Source: Stenotrophobium rhamnosiphilum (lineage in GTDB: Bacteria > Pseudomonadota > Gammaproteobacteria > Nevskiales > Nevskiaceae). From it: a stretch of DNA of 64,000 bases. The translations under genes and the position numbers were made by a program. The stretch is from contig NZ_QANS01000003.1 in the NCBI RefSeq assembly GCF_003052265.1, positions 434,001-498,000 on the forward strand. The letters are read 5' to 3'. The notes beneath the pieces are model-generated. The model was given only the letters and a program-made list of their open reading frames with translations. It was not told the origin of the DNA and searched no databases. Numbering within the stretch: the first letter of the stretch is position 1; each line of letters starts with the position of its first letter. Shown one piece after another: positions 57,120 to 64,000 of the stretch.

Positions 57120-58610
57120 ATGAATATCGCGACCATCCTCGACATGGCGGCCGAGGCCTTCGGCGACCGCGTTGCCGTGGCGTGCGGCGACAGCCGTTAC
57201 ACCTATGCTGAACTGCGCGAAGCTGCATATCGCGCCGCCGCTGCGATCAAAGCCAGCAACGCTCAGTACGTTGCGCTGCTTGATGTCACCAGCCCTGCTG
57301 CGCCAATTGCGATCTTCGCTGCTGCGTTCGCAGGCGTGCCTTATGTGCCACTCAACTATCGTCTGACCAAGCCAGAACTCAACGAGCTGATCGAGCGCGT
57401 TGCACCGGCTTATCTGATTACGACGCCTGAATACGCCAAGTTGTTGGAGCCGCGTGAAGGCGTACAGATTGTCGATCGTGAAGCTTTCCTGTCGCTGCCT
57501 GCGACCGATGCTCCGCTGCCAGAGATTGGTGATGATCCTCGCGCTGTTGCCGTGCAGCTGTTCACCAGCGGCACCACCGGCAAACCGAAGGCTGCAATTC
57601 TTCGTCACGAAAACCTGATGAGCTACATCGTCGGCACAGTGGAGTTTGCTTCCGCTGAAGAAGACGACGGCATCATCGTGACTGTTCCTCCGTACCACAT
57701 CGCTGGTATCTCAGCGGTGTTGTCATCGACCTACGCCTGCCGTCGCATGGTGCAGCTCGAAGGCTTTGAAGCCAAAGCTTGGCTCGCTGCTTGCCGCGAG
57801 CACAAGGTCAGCAACGCTTTCCTCGTGCCGACAATGATTCAACGCATCGTTGAGCATCTGACTGAAATCAGCGAAGACGCAAATCTTCCCGCACTGCGCG
57901 CCCTCGCTTACGGCGGCGGCAAGATGCCGCTGAGCACCATTCAAAAAGCGATGTCGCTGTTGCCGCATGTTGATTTTACCAACGCTTATGGTTTGACTGA
58001 AACCAGCTCGACCATTGCAGTGTTGGGTCCGGATGATCATCGCGCTGCTGCATTGAGCAATGACCCTGCTATTCGTCGTCGTCTCGGCTCGGTCGGTAAA
58101 CCCGGCGCAGTTGAACTCGAAATTCGTGACGACAACGGCAAAGTGTTGGGCGCAGAAGAAGCCGGCCTCGTCTTCGTTCGCGGCCCACAGGTCTCTGGCG
58201 AATATTTGCAGCAAGGCAGTCAGCTTGATGCTGATGGCTGGTTCCCGACCAAAGATCGCGGCTATCTCGACGCAGAAGGTTATCTGTTCCTTGATGGTCG
58301 TTCCGATGACGTGATCGTGCGCGGTGGCGAAAACATTTCGCCCGGCGAAATCGAAGATGTGTTGCTGTCGCATCCAGCGGTTGCGGATGCTGCAGTCGTT
58401 GCGATGCCAGACGAGCAGTGGGGCGAAGGCGTTGCTGCTGCCATCGTGCTCAAGCCGGGCGCTAGCGCTGATGTCGCAGAGCTGCAGGAACTGGTCAAAG
58501 GCAAGCTGCGTTCTTCGCGCGTGCCGCAGAAAATTATTTTCAAGGACGCATTGCCGTACAACGAACTGGGCAAGATTTTGCGTCGTTTGATTCGTCAGGA
58601 TTTCATCTGA
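57120..58610 (+). CDS. AMP-forming acyl-CoA synthetase
   Basis: A 496-residue ligase with LFTSGTTGKPKAAI near residue 149, NAYGLTETSS, GWFPTKDRGYLD and the hinge DGRSDDVIVRGGENISPGEIEDVL. The C-terminal ELGKILRRLIRQD carries the catalytic lysine. It differs from the FadD3-like enzyme at 14791 and probably activates another carboxylic acid of the same catabolic pathway. The small 105-residue gene lies 13 bp upstream. Confidence 0.9.
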   Translation: MNIATILDMAAEAFGDRVAVACGDSRYTYAELREAAYRAAAAIKASNAQYVALLDVTSPAAPIAIFAAAFAGVPYVPLNYRLTKPELNELIERVAPAYLITTPEYAKLLEPREGVQIVDREAFLSLPATDAPLPEIGDDPRAVAVQLFTSGTTGKPKAAILRHENLMSYIVGTVEFASAEEDDGIIVTVPPYHIAGISAVLSSTYACRRMVQLEGFEAKAWLAACREHKVSNAFLVPTMIQRIVEHLTEISEDANLPALRALAYGGGKMPLSTIQKAMSLLPHVDFTNAYGLTETSSTIAVLGPDDHRAAALSNDPAIRRRLGSVGKPGAVELEIRDDNGKVLGAEEAGLVFVRGPQVSGEYLQQGSQLDADGWFPTKDRGYLDAEGYLFLDGRSDDVIVRGGENISPGEIEDVLLSHPAVADAAVVAMPDEQWGEGVAAAIVLKPGASADVAELQELVKGKLRSSRVPQKIIFKDALPYNELGKILRRLIRQDFI

Positions 58611-58629
58611 CGTAAAAGGATTAAGGCCA

Positions 58630-58654
58630 CGGCGCGGACAAAGTATCCGCGCCG
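58630..58654. other. Perfect hairpin between the synthetase and hydrolase genes
   Basis: Stem CGGCGCGGA / TCCGCGCCG with a 7-base loop. No T-run follows, so it is an attenuator-like or RNA-stability element within the gene run. Confidence 0.55.
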
Positions 58655-58683
58655 GGTCGATGCAGTAAGCGGGGAGCCAATCG

Positions 58684-60111
58684 ATGAAATTCAATCAAGC
58701 AGCGTTACTGCTCGCTAGCGCATTGCTCGCAGCCTGCGGTAGCTCTTCACCTGTTGGCGGCACCGATGCAACGGCGTCTTCGTATCAGGTGCCTGTGCCC
58801 ACTGTGACGGGCCCTATCGGCACTGCCGGTATCCACGGTCATCCGTTGTGGGACAGCTCATACAAACTTTCTGACCTTGGCTACGACGAGCAGGAATATT
58901 TTGTCTCCGGCACTGCCAAGACTTACACCGAGCCTTCGACCACCGCGCCGTACACCACCCGCATCATCGTACGCCGGCCAATTGATCCGTCCAAATTCAA
59001 TGGCACGGTCGTGTTGGATTGGGTCAACGTCACCGCGCAATTTGAAAACGCGGTGGATACGCTGGAAGCGCATCAGCTATTCCATCGCGAAGGCTTTGCC
59101 TACGTGCATGTCAGCGCGCAGGCTGCTGGTTTGTGCTGCCTGCCAGAGCTGACGCCGAAGCTGTGGGACCCAGTGCGTTATATGGCGATCTCGCATCCCG
59201 GCGATGATTATTCGCTGGATATGTTTTCTCAAATTGCGAAGGCAATGAAGTCGCCGCCCGCAGTCGATCCAATGGCAGGCCTGAAGGTTCGCAAGATCAT
59301 TGCGGTAGGGCAGTCGCAGTCGGGCACACGCATGCGCGACTATCTGAATAAGGCGCAGCCAGAAACAAAAATCATGGATGCATTCCTGGTGCACGCCGAT
59401 GGCAGTGGAGATAAAACATTTCCCCATGATCCTTTAGTGCCGACGATCCAGTTATACAGTGAGCGCGAAGCTTCGCCCGACGAACCCAACGTCACACGTA
59501 ACTATCGCTTGTGGGAAATTGCTGGTGCCGCGCATCAGGATTTCTGGATTGGCTATCACCAGATTGAAGGCTCAGCCCTGCGCGCTGTGGCCGACACGCC
59601 GCAACAGGCAGGTAGCGCAGATGAAGCGCTGCATGTTGCTGCAGGCAATTACGGTGAGCAGATAGATCCGGCACAGTTAGCTTGCGTTGTTCAGGGCACG
59701 CAGTTTCCCTTGCGCTACTCTGTAATGGCGGCCATTCACTACTTAGACCGCTGGGCCAAGACCGGTGCTGCGCCGCCCAAAGGCGAGCGCTTTCAATTCG
59801 ATGGCAGCGGCAAGTTGGCGCGCGATCAATATTCCAACGCAAAAGGCGGCATTCGTTTGCCGCCGATTGATGTGCCGGTAGCGAGCTACCTTTCGGACCT
59901 GTGCAACCTCGGCGGTATAACGCTGCCGTTTACAGACCTGCAATTGCAGGAGATGTACCCTACGCACGCCGATTACTATTGCAAGATGAAGGCCGCAACC
60001 AAACGCTCGGTGGACCAAGGTTTCTTATTGCCGGAAGATGCGCAAGACTTGATGTCACGCGTCAACGGTGCAAAGAACCGCTGGCTCATTGATGGCACGC
60101 CGGATTGCTGA
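58684..60111 (+). CDS. Alpha/beta hydrolase domain lipoprotein (PF20091-like)
   Basis: A 475-residue lipoprotein, signal FNQAALLLASALLAAC, mature part from CGSSSPVGG. TTRIIVRRPIDPSKFNGTVVLDWVNVTAQFENAV, HREGFAYVHVSAQAAGL and AVGQSQSGTRMRDYLN follow the alpha/beta hydrolase domain found in secreted PF20091-type proteins; Ser211 in GQSQSG is the likely nucleophile. Substrates are unknown; an envelope esterase is inferred. An SRPBCC gene follows after 23 bp. Confidence 0.84.
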   Translation: MKFNQAALLLASALLAACGSSSPVGGTDATASSYQVPVPTVTGPIGTAGIHGHPLWDSSYKLSDLGYDEQEYFVSGTAKTYTEPSTTAPYTTRIIVRRPIDPSKFNGTVVLDWVNVTAQFENAVDTLEAHQLFHREGFAYVHVSAQAAGLCCLPELTPKLWDPVRYMAISHPGDDYSLDMFSQIAKAMKSPPAVDPMAGLKVRKIIAVGQSQSGTRMRDYLNKAQPETKIMDAFLVHADGSGDKTFPHDPLVPTIQLYSEREASPDEPNVTRNYRLWEIAGAAHQDFWIGYHQIEGSALRAVADTPQQAGSADEALHVAAGNYGEQIDPAQLACVVQGTQFPLRYSVMAAIHYLDRWAKTGAAPPKGERFQFDGSGKLARDQYSNAKGGIRLPPIDVPVASYLSDLCNLGGITLPFTDLQLQEMYPTHADYYCKMKAATKRSVDQGFLLPEDAQDLMSRVNGAKNRWLIDGTPDC

Positions 60112-60134
60112 ATCAAGAATTACTGAAGAGAGAA

Positions 60135-60587
60135 ATGAACATGTTCGTAATTGAAAAGATTGTCGAGATCAATGCATCGCCTGAGCAGGTGTGGAAAGTC
60201 ATCACTGATCTCAAGAGCTATCCAGAATGGAACCCCTTCATGCGTGAGTGCAGCACCACGTTCAAGCCGGGCGCGCCTATCGACATGAAAGTGGCGCTGT
60301 TTTCCAAGCCGCAGCCACAGCAGGAAATCGTCAAGGAATACATCGAAGGAAAACTCTTTTCCTACACGATGAAACCAGTAGGCGGCGGCACGGTGTTGTC
60401 GAGCTTCCGCTCACACGAAGTCGAAGCCTTCCCGAATGGCCGCACGCGCTATCGCTCGTACTTTTATCTCAAGGGCTGGCTGTCGCCGCTTGTCCGCACA
60501 TTGCTCGGCTCGCGCTTGGAGAAAGGCTTTGCCGGTATGACGAAGGGCATTCAAGAACGCGCTGAAAAGCTGGCTGCTCAGGGCTGA
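60135..60587 (+). CDS. SRPBCC (START-like) domain protein
   Basis: A 150-residue single-domain helix-grip protein: IEKIVEINASPEQVWKVITDLKSYPEWNPFMRECSTTF and a C-terminal helix GLAMT-like GFAGMTKGIQERAEKLAAQ. Such folds bind hydrophobic ligands, including sterols and polyketides, which fits the steroid setting. GAAGAGAG lies before the ATG at 60135; the further upstream codons overlap the preceding gene. A strong terminator follows. Confidence 0.86.
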   Translation: MNMFVIEKIVEINASPEQVWKVITDLKSYPEWNPFMRECSTTFKPGAPIDMKVALFSKPQPQQEIVKEYIEGKLFSYTMKPVGGGTVLSSFRSHEVEAFPNGRTRYRSYFYLKGWLSPLVRTLLGSRLEKGFAGMTKGIQERAEKLAAQG

Positions 60588-60606
60588 TCTTTCGCGTCAC
60601 GCTGAT

Positions 60607-60634
60607 AAAAACGCCCCGATTCCGGGGCGTTTTT
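60607..60634 (+). terminator. Rho-independent terminator
   Basis: AAAAACGCCCCG / CGGGGCGTTTTT with a 4-base loop and T-tail, ending the gene run from 54124 to 60587. Confidence 0.93.
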
Positions 60635-60688
60635 GTTTATGCGCCGAGCCGGAAGCTGATCTACAGGGCGACACGTTAAACTCTACCT

Positions 60689-62035
60689 ATGGCCACCGCC
60701 CTCACAACCAATCTCGCAGAGACATTCGCGAAGCGCTTGCTCAATGAGTTAGGCGCGCAGCCGCTGCGTGATGTGCGAGTGGACGATAGTCACCCTGCAT
60801 TGATTTGGGCGCGCAGTGGTTTGATGTCGCTGACGGGTTTTGCAGACGGCGCGCCACTGATGTGTCCGCTGCCGGTTGCGGCCTGCGCCAACGGCGCACT
60901 TGCTGCGCTCGCGAGTTTGGCGCCTGAAGGCGCACTCAATGATTTGAATGGCGCAGCTTTGCTGGCAGAACGCGGCGCTATTGCTGAACACACGCGCAAA
61001 GGCACAACGTCTCCCGGCGGCAGTTGTCGTTTACTGAAGACGCGTGATGGACAGATCGCACTGAATCTCGCGCGTGATGATGATCAGGCTTTGCTGCCAG
61101 CGTGGTTGGAAGATGAGTCTGTAGTGGATGAAGCCTCAATGCTCATCGCGATTCAAAAGCAGACGATGCACGATTTGGTGGAGCGCGGACGTTTGCTGGG
61201 CCTTGCGGTTGCGCCTGTCGTGCCGCCGCCATCTGCAATAACGCCCTGGCACACGGTGACGCATGTGGGTGAGCGCGCTATGCGTCGTGCGTCTCCGCGT
61301 GTTCTCGATTTGTCATCACTATGGGCGGGGCCACTCTGCACGCATCTGCTGCAACGATGCGGCGCAGACGTCATCAAAGTGGAAAGCACGCAACGGCCGG
61401 ATGGTGCGCGTCGTGGTCCGCCGCAATTCTTTGATCTGCTCAATGCGCGCAAGCGCAGTGTGGCTTTGGATCTCTCTAAGGAAACTGGCCGCGCACAGTT
61501 ATGTGCCCTGATCGCTCAAGCCGATATCGTGATTGAAGCTTCGCGTCCGCGCGCACTGCGGCAGATGAATATCCACGCCGAGAAACTAATTGATGAAAAC
61601 CCTGGGCTGACTTGGGTGAGTCTCAATGGTTATGGCAGAAAAGATCCTGAAGAAAACTGGATTGCTTACGGCGATGACGCCGGTGTTGCGGGTGGTTTGT
61701 CTTATTTGATGCGTGAGGCTAGTGGCGAGTCTGTGATTGTGGGTGACGCGATTGCCGATCCGCTCACAGGTTTGCATGCAGCACTCGCAGCTTTTGTTTG
61801 TCATCGGCAAGGTGGTGGACGTTTGCTGTCACTGGCACTGACCGATGTTGTTCGACACTGTGTTCAGTTTGATCGGCCAACAAATGCTGAGTCGCTCAAA
61901 CAACGACAGCGCGAATGGACTGAGCTCGCGCAAGGAAATATTGGCGAGCCACAGATGCGCGCGGCGCCTGTGCAAGCTAGAGAATTGGGTGCGGATACCG
62001 TGGCAGTATTGGCGAGTTGGGGCATCGCATGTTGA
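60689..62035 (+). CDS. CaiB/BaiF-family CoA-transferase with a partial extra domain
   Basis: A 448-residue protein. Its C-terminal 250 residues are the classical front part of a CaiB domain: PRVLDLSSLWAGPLCTHLLQRCGADVIKVESTQRPDGARR, ARKRSVALDLSKETGRAQL and NPGLTWVSLNGYGR...YGDDAGVAGGLSYLM. The first 190 residues look instead like the later half of another CaiB domain (LIWARSGLMSLTGFADG...GGSCRLLKTRDGQIALNLARDDDQALLPAWL). It may be a shortened tandem protein. Activity as a CoA transferase is uncertain. The amidohydrolase ATG lies inside its end. Confidence 0.82.
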   Translation: MATALTTNLAETFAKRLLNELGAQPLRDVRVDDSHPALIWARSGLMSLTGFADGAPLMCPLPVAACANGALAALASLAPEGALNDLNGAALLAERGAIAEHTRKGTTSPGGSCRLLKTRDGQIALNLARDDDQALLPAWLEDESVVDEASMLIAIQKQTMHDLVERGRLLGLAVAPVVPPPSAITPWHTVTHVGERAMRRASPRVLDLSSLWAGPLCTHLLQRCGADVIKVESTQRPDGARRGPPQFFDLLNARKRSVALDLSKETGRAQLCALIAQADIVIEASRPRALRQMNIHAEKLIDENPGLTWVSLNGYGRKDPEENWIAYGDDAGVAGGLSYLMREASGESVIVGDAIADPLTGLHAALAAFVCHRQGGGRLLSLALTDVVRHCVQFDRPTNAESLKQRQREWTELAQGNIGEPQMRAAPVQARELGADTVAVLASWGIAC

Positions 62036-63426
62036 TACGCAACGCCGAGATCAATTTTGATCAGGGCGTTGATGTGCGGATAACGGGCGAGCGCATTTCA
62101 GCTATTGAGTCCTCGTTGCTGCCTCTGCCCGAAGAAGAAGTGATTGATGCCAACGGTGGCGCACTGCTTCCCGGCCTCAATGATCATCATGTTCATCTCT
62201 ACGCCTTCGCCGCTGCACAGGCCTCTGTGTCGTGTGGTCCGCCGCAGGTGCGTGATGCAGAAGCTTTGCGAGAACGCTTGCGTGCTGCGGCCGCGACGTT
62301 AAGTGATGGCGCGTGGTTACGCGGCATTGCGTATCACGAGTCAGTTGCTGGAGAGATTGATCGCGATTGGCTGGATGCAGCTGTGCCGAATCATCCCGTG
62401 CGAGTTCAGCATCGCAGCGGAAGATTATGGATTCTTAATTCCAGTGCACTGAAAACAATTGGCGCTGAATATGATTTGTCGGCGCCGTTAGAGCGTGTTG
62501 ATGGGCGCGCGACCGGACGTCTCTACGACAGCGACGCATGGCTACGCACTCGAACGAGTGCAACGCGGCCCGCGCTGCATCAAGTCAGTCGCTTATTCGC
62601 AAGCTATGGAATCACAGGCCTAACCGACACCAGCCATCAAAATGGCCCCGCCGAATTTTCTGCTTTCGCAGAGGCGCGCTCACGCGGCGAATTACTGCAA
62701 GCACTGCGAGTGATGGGTGACGCGCGGCTTGATGCTGTGACCGATGTTGCTGGCGTAACACGAGGCGAGCACAAGTTTCATTTGCACGATCACGAACTGC
62801 CTGAGTTCGATGCGCTCTGTGCCGATATTCGTCGCAGCCATTCAGCGAGCCGTGCTGTCGCTTTTCACAGCGTGACGCGAACGGATTTGGTGTTTGCACT
62901 CGCCGCTTTGCGAGAAGTCGGCAGCATCAAAGGTGATCGTATTGAACACGGCGCTGTTGTACCGCCAGAGCTGTTAAACGATATCTGCGAGCTTGGACTC
63001 ACGGTGGCGACGCAACCACACTTCATTTCAGAACGTGGCGATGCTTATCTGCGTGATGTCGCCGCAGAAGATCAGCCATGGTTGTATCGCTTGCGCGCTT
63101 TTATTGATGCGGGAGTTCCGCTCGCTGCAGGTAGCGATGTGCCTTATGGCGATGCGAATCCGTGGGCGTCGATGCAAGCGGCAGTCAGTCGGCGTAGCGA
63201 AAGCGGTGTGGTGATGGCGCAGAATGAATCGCTGACGCCTGAGCAAGCCTTGGCTTTGTTCTTGTCGCCATTGGATGCGCCGGGTGCAGCGCCACGAAAA
63301 ATTATCGTGGGCGCAATCGCCGATCTTTGTTTGTTAACGACGCCATGGCGCGACGCCCGGATTGATCTGTCGACGGTTCGTGTACAGCGCACATGGGCCG
63401 CTGGCCGTTCAATCTGGAAGATGTAA
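62029..63426 (+). CDS. YtcJ-type amidohydrolase (amidohydrolase family 3)
   Basis: A 465-residue metal-dependent amidohydrolase with NDHHVHLYAF for the first metal site, RIEHGAVVPPE for a histidine and AGSDVPYGDANPWASMQAAVSRR typical of the YtcJ group. The last 60 residues LTPEQALALFLSP...IVGAIADLCLLTTPW are the small beta-sandwich domain. The ATG at 62029 overlaps the upstream gene by 7 bp, showing coupled translation. Substrates are probably amides or related ring compounds; unknown. Confidence 0.88.
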   Translation: MLIRNAEINFDQGVDVRITGERISAIESSLLPLPEEEVIDANGGALLPGLNDHHVHLYAFAAAQASVSCGPPQVRDAEALRERLRAAAATLSDGAWLRGIAYHESVAGEIDRDWLDAAVPNHPVRVQHRSGRLWILNSSALKTIGAEYDLSAPLERVDGRATGRLYDSDAWLRTRTSATRPALHQVSRLFASYGITGLTDTSHQNGPAEFSAFAEARSRGELLQALRVMGDARLDAVTDVAGVTRGEHKFHLHDHELPEFDALCADIRRSHSASRAVAFHSVTRTDLVFALAALREVGSIKGDRIEHGAVVPPELLNDICELGLTVATQPHFISERGDAYLRDVAAEDQPWLYRLRAFIDAGVPLAAGSDVPYGDANPWASMQAAVSRRSESGVVMAQNESLTPEQALALFLSPLDAPGAAPRKIIVGAIADLCLLTTPWRDARIDLSTVRVQRTWAAGRSIWKM

Positions 63427-63443
63427 TCGAATTTATTGCGCGC

Positions 63444-63476
63444 AACAAAAAGCCCGGCAGTGCCGGGCTTTTTGTT
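63444..63476. terminator. Bidirectional terminator
   Basis: AACAAAAAGCCCGGCA / TGCCGGGCTTTTTGTT is a near-perfect stem ending the amidohydrolase gene and the convergent protease gene. Confidence 0.93.
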
Positions 63477-63490
63477 TAATGCGTGAAGTC

Positions 63491-64000
63491 TTACTTGCCG
63501 CTGGTGATGACCAAGCCTTTGAGCAGGTTGAGTGCTTCATAGAGCTGGTAATCGCTTTCAGCGAGTGACTGCTGTTCTTTGCCTTTCTTATCGGTGTCTT
63601 TGTTCTTTGCGTTGGCTTCAGCTTCAACTGCATTTGCTTCAGCAGGTTTGTCCGCGTCCTTCTTCTCTTTCAGCTTTTCTTTCTCGTTGTGCAAGCTGCC
63701 CTTCAGGTCAGATTCTTTGACCATTTCGAAGCCTTCTTGCTCATCTTTGCTGACTTTGAGAATGCGCAGCGCAATGTCTGGCTCAATGCCTTCAGCCTGA
63801 ATCGAGCGACCGGATGGCGTGTAGTAACGCGCGGTGGTGATCTTGATTGCGGTGTCGTTCTGCAACGGCATGATGGTTTGCACCGAGCCTTTGCCGAAAG
63901 TGCGTGAGCCCATCAATACAGCGCGTTTGTCGTCTTGCAGTGCGCCAGCAACAATTTCAGAAGCGGATGCCGAACCGCCGTTGACGAGCACGACCAGCGG
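63491..64000 (-). CDS. CtpA-type S41 peptidase, C-terminal part
   Basis: The C-terminal 170 residues of a carboxy-terminal processing protease. [16 protein letters not shown] carries the catalytic serine and [17 protein letters not shown] the lysine and glutamine of the S41 site. After [16 protein letters not shown] the tail is a Lys/Glu/Ala-rich stretch ([34 protein letters not shown]). Such proteases trim periplasmic proteins. The N-terminal PDZ region lies beyond the window. Confidence 0.92.
   Translation of the reverse strand, partial: PLVVLVNGGSASASEIVAGALQDDKRAVLMGSRTFGKGSVQTIMPLQNDTAIKITTARYYTPSGRSIQAEGIEPDIALRILKVSKDEQEGFEMVKESDLKGSLHNEKEKLKEKKDADKPAEANAVEAEANAKNKDTDKKGKEQQSLAESDYQLYEALNLLKGLVITSGK

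Noticed and set aside
1-64000. tRNA, rRNA, insertion sequences, phage genes, replication origin
   Set aside because: Looked for by reading both strands for tRNA-like arms, transposase or integrase motifs and origin-type repeats; nothing supportable was found.

Overview
The window reads as a chromosomal segment of a steroid- or terpenoid-degrading gammaproteobacterium. The evidence is moderate G+C (roughly mid-50s percent by eye), ordinary Shine-Dalgarno starts, GTAGGAGCG-type extragenic palindromes, a FabR-like TetR regulator beside a fatty-acid desaturase, and a Sbal_3080-type lipoprotein. No tRNA, rRNA, transposase, integrase, phage gene or CRISPR array was seen. The exact lineage cannot be fixed from the sequence alone.

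Region 1 (1-8.2 kb) is mixed. It holds the start of a patatin-like phospholipase, an Old Yellow Enzyme family reductase, two SDR dehydrogenases, an AhpD-like protein, a 44-residue DUF3096 membrane protein, a DUF421 membrane protein, an LCM-type methyltransferase, a GDSL lipoprotein, a SWIB-domain protein and a lipoprotein. Region 2 (8.4-12.9 kb) has two unusual genes. One is a c-di-GMP protein (PAS-GGDEF-EAL) with an ethylene-receptor-like membrane domain. The other is a TrpB paralogue that has lost its PLP lysine and catalytic glutamate.

Region 3 (12.9-40 kb) is the core and matches the actinobacterial scheme for breaking steroid rings C and D. Minus-strand genes encode SDRs, a FadD3-like CoA ligase, a 2Fe-2S ferredoxin and a 3-ketosteroid-dehydrogenase-like flavoprotein. 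Divergent from them is a tightly packed plus-strand run: HsaC-like extradiol dioxygenase, IpdA, IpdB, DUF35 protein, Ltp-type thiolase-fold protein, IpdC, EchA20, a FadE31-like dehydrogenase and its partner, FadA6, an SDR and a thioesterase. Next come a lipase / PF10118 protein / Baeyer-Villiger monooxygenase group and a second pathway block: two acyl-CoA dehydrogenases (one FadE30-like), IpdF, a MaoC hydratase and a thiolase. FadD3 would activate the bicyclic HIP acid. IpdF, IpdC and FadE30 would process the nucleus, EchA20 and IpdAB would open rings D and C, and FadE31/partner with FadA6 would finish beta-oxidation.

Region 4 (40-51.8 kb) has a YCF48-like protein coupled to a large RND/MMPL transporter, small envelope proteins, an ACMSD-family amidohydrolase, a two-domain CaiB/BaiF CoA-transferase, and a FabR-like repressor divergent from a desaturase. 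Region 5 (52-63.4 kb) has an alkyl-sulfatase-like lipoprotein, a second DUF35 / Ltp2-type pair with the aldolase tyrosines, hydrolases, an acyl-CoA synthetase, an SRPBCC protein, a CaiB-family protein with a partial extra domain, and a YtcJ-type amidohydrolase. The C-terminal end of a CtpA-type protease closes the window.

The spaces between genes are rich in structure. There are at least four families of long palindromic repeats (one in three copies, one in two), and a duplicated element of about 95 bp whose predicted hairpins carry GGA loops with compensatory changes. There is also a cluster of three strong hairpins near 45.1-45.25 kb and a leader with mutually exclusive hairpins before the sulfatase gene. 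The most unusual items are the catalytically dead TrpB paralogue, the ETR1-like c-di-GMP sensor and the duplicated GGA-hairpin element.
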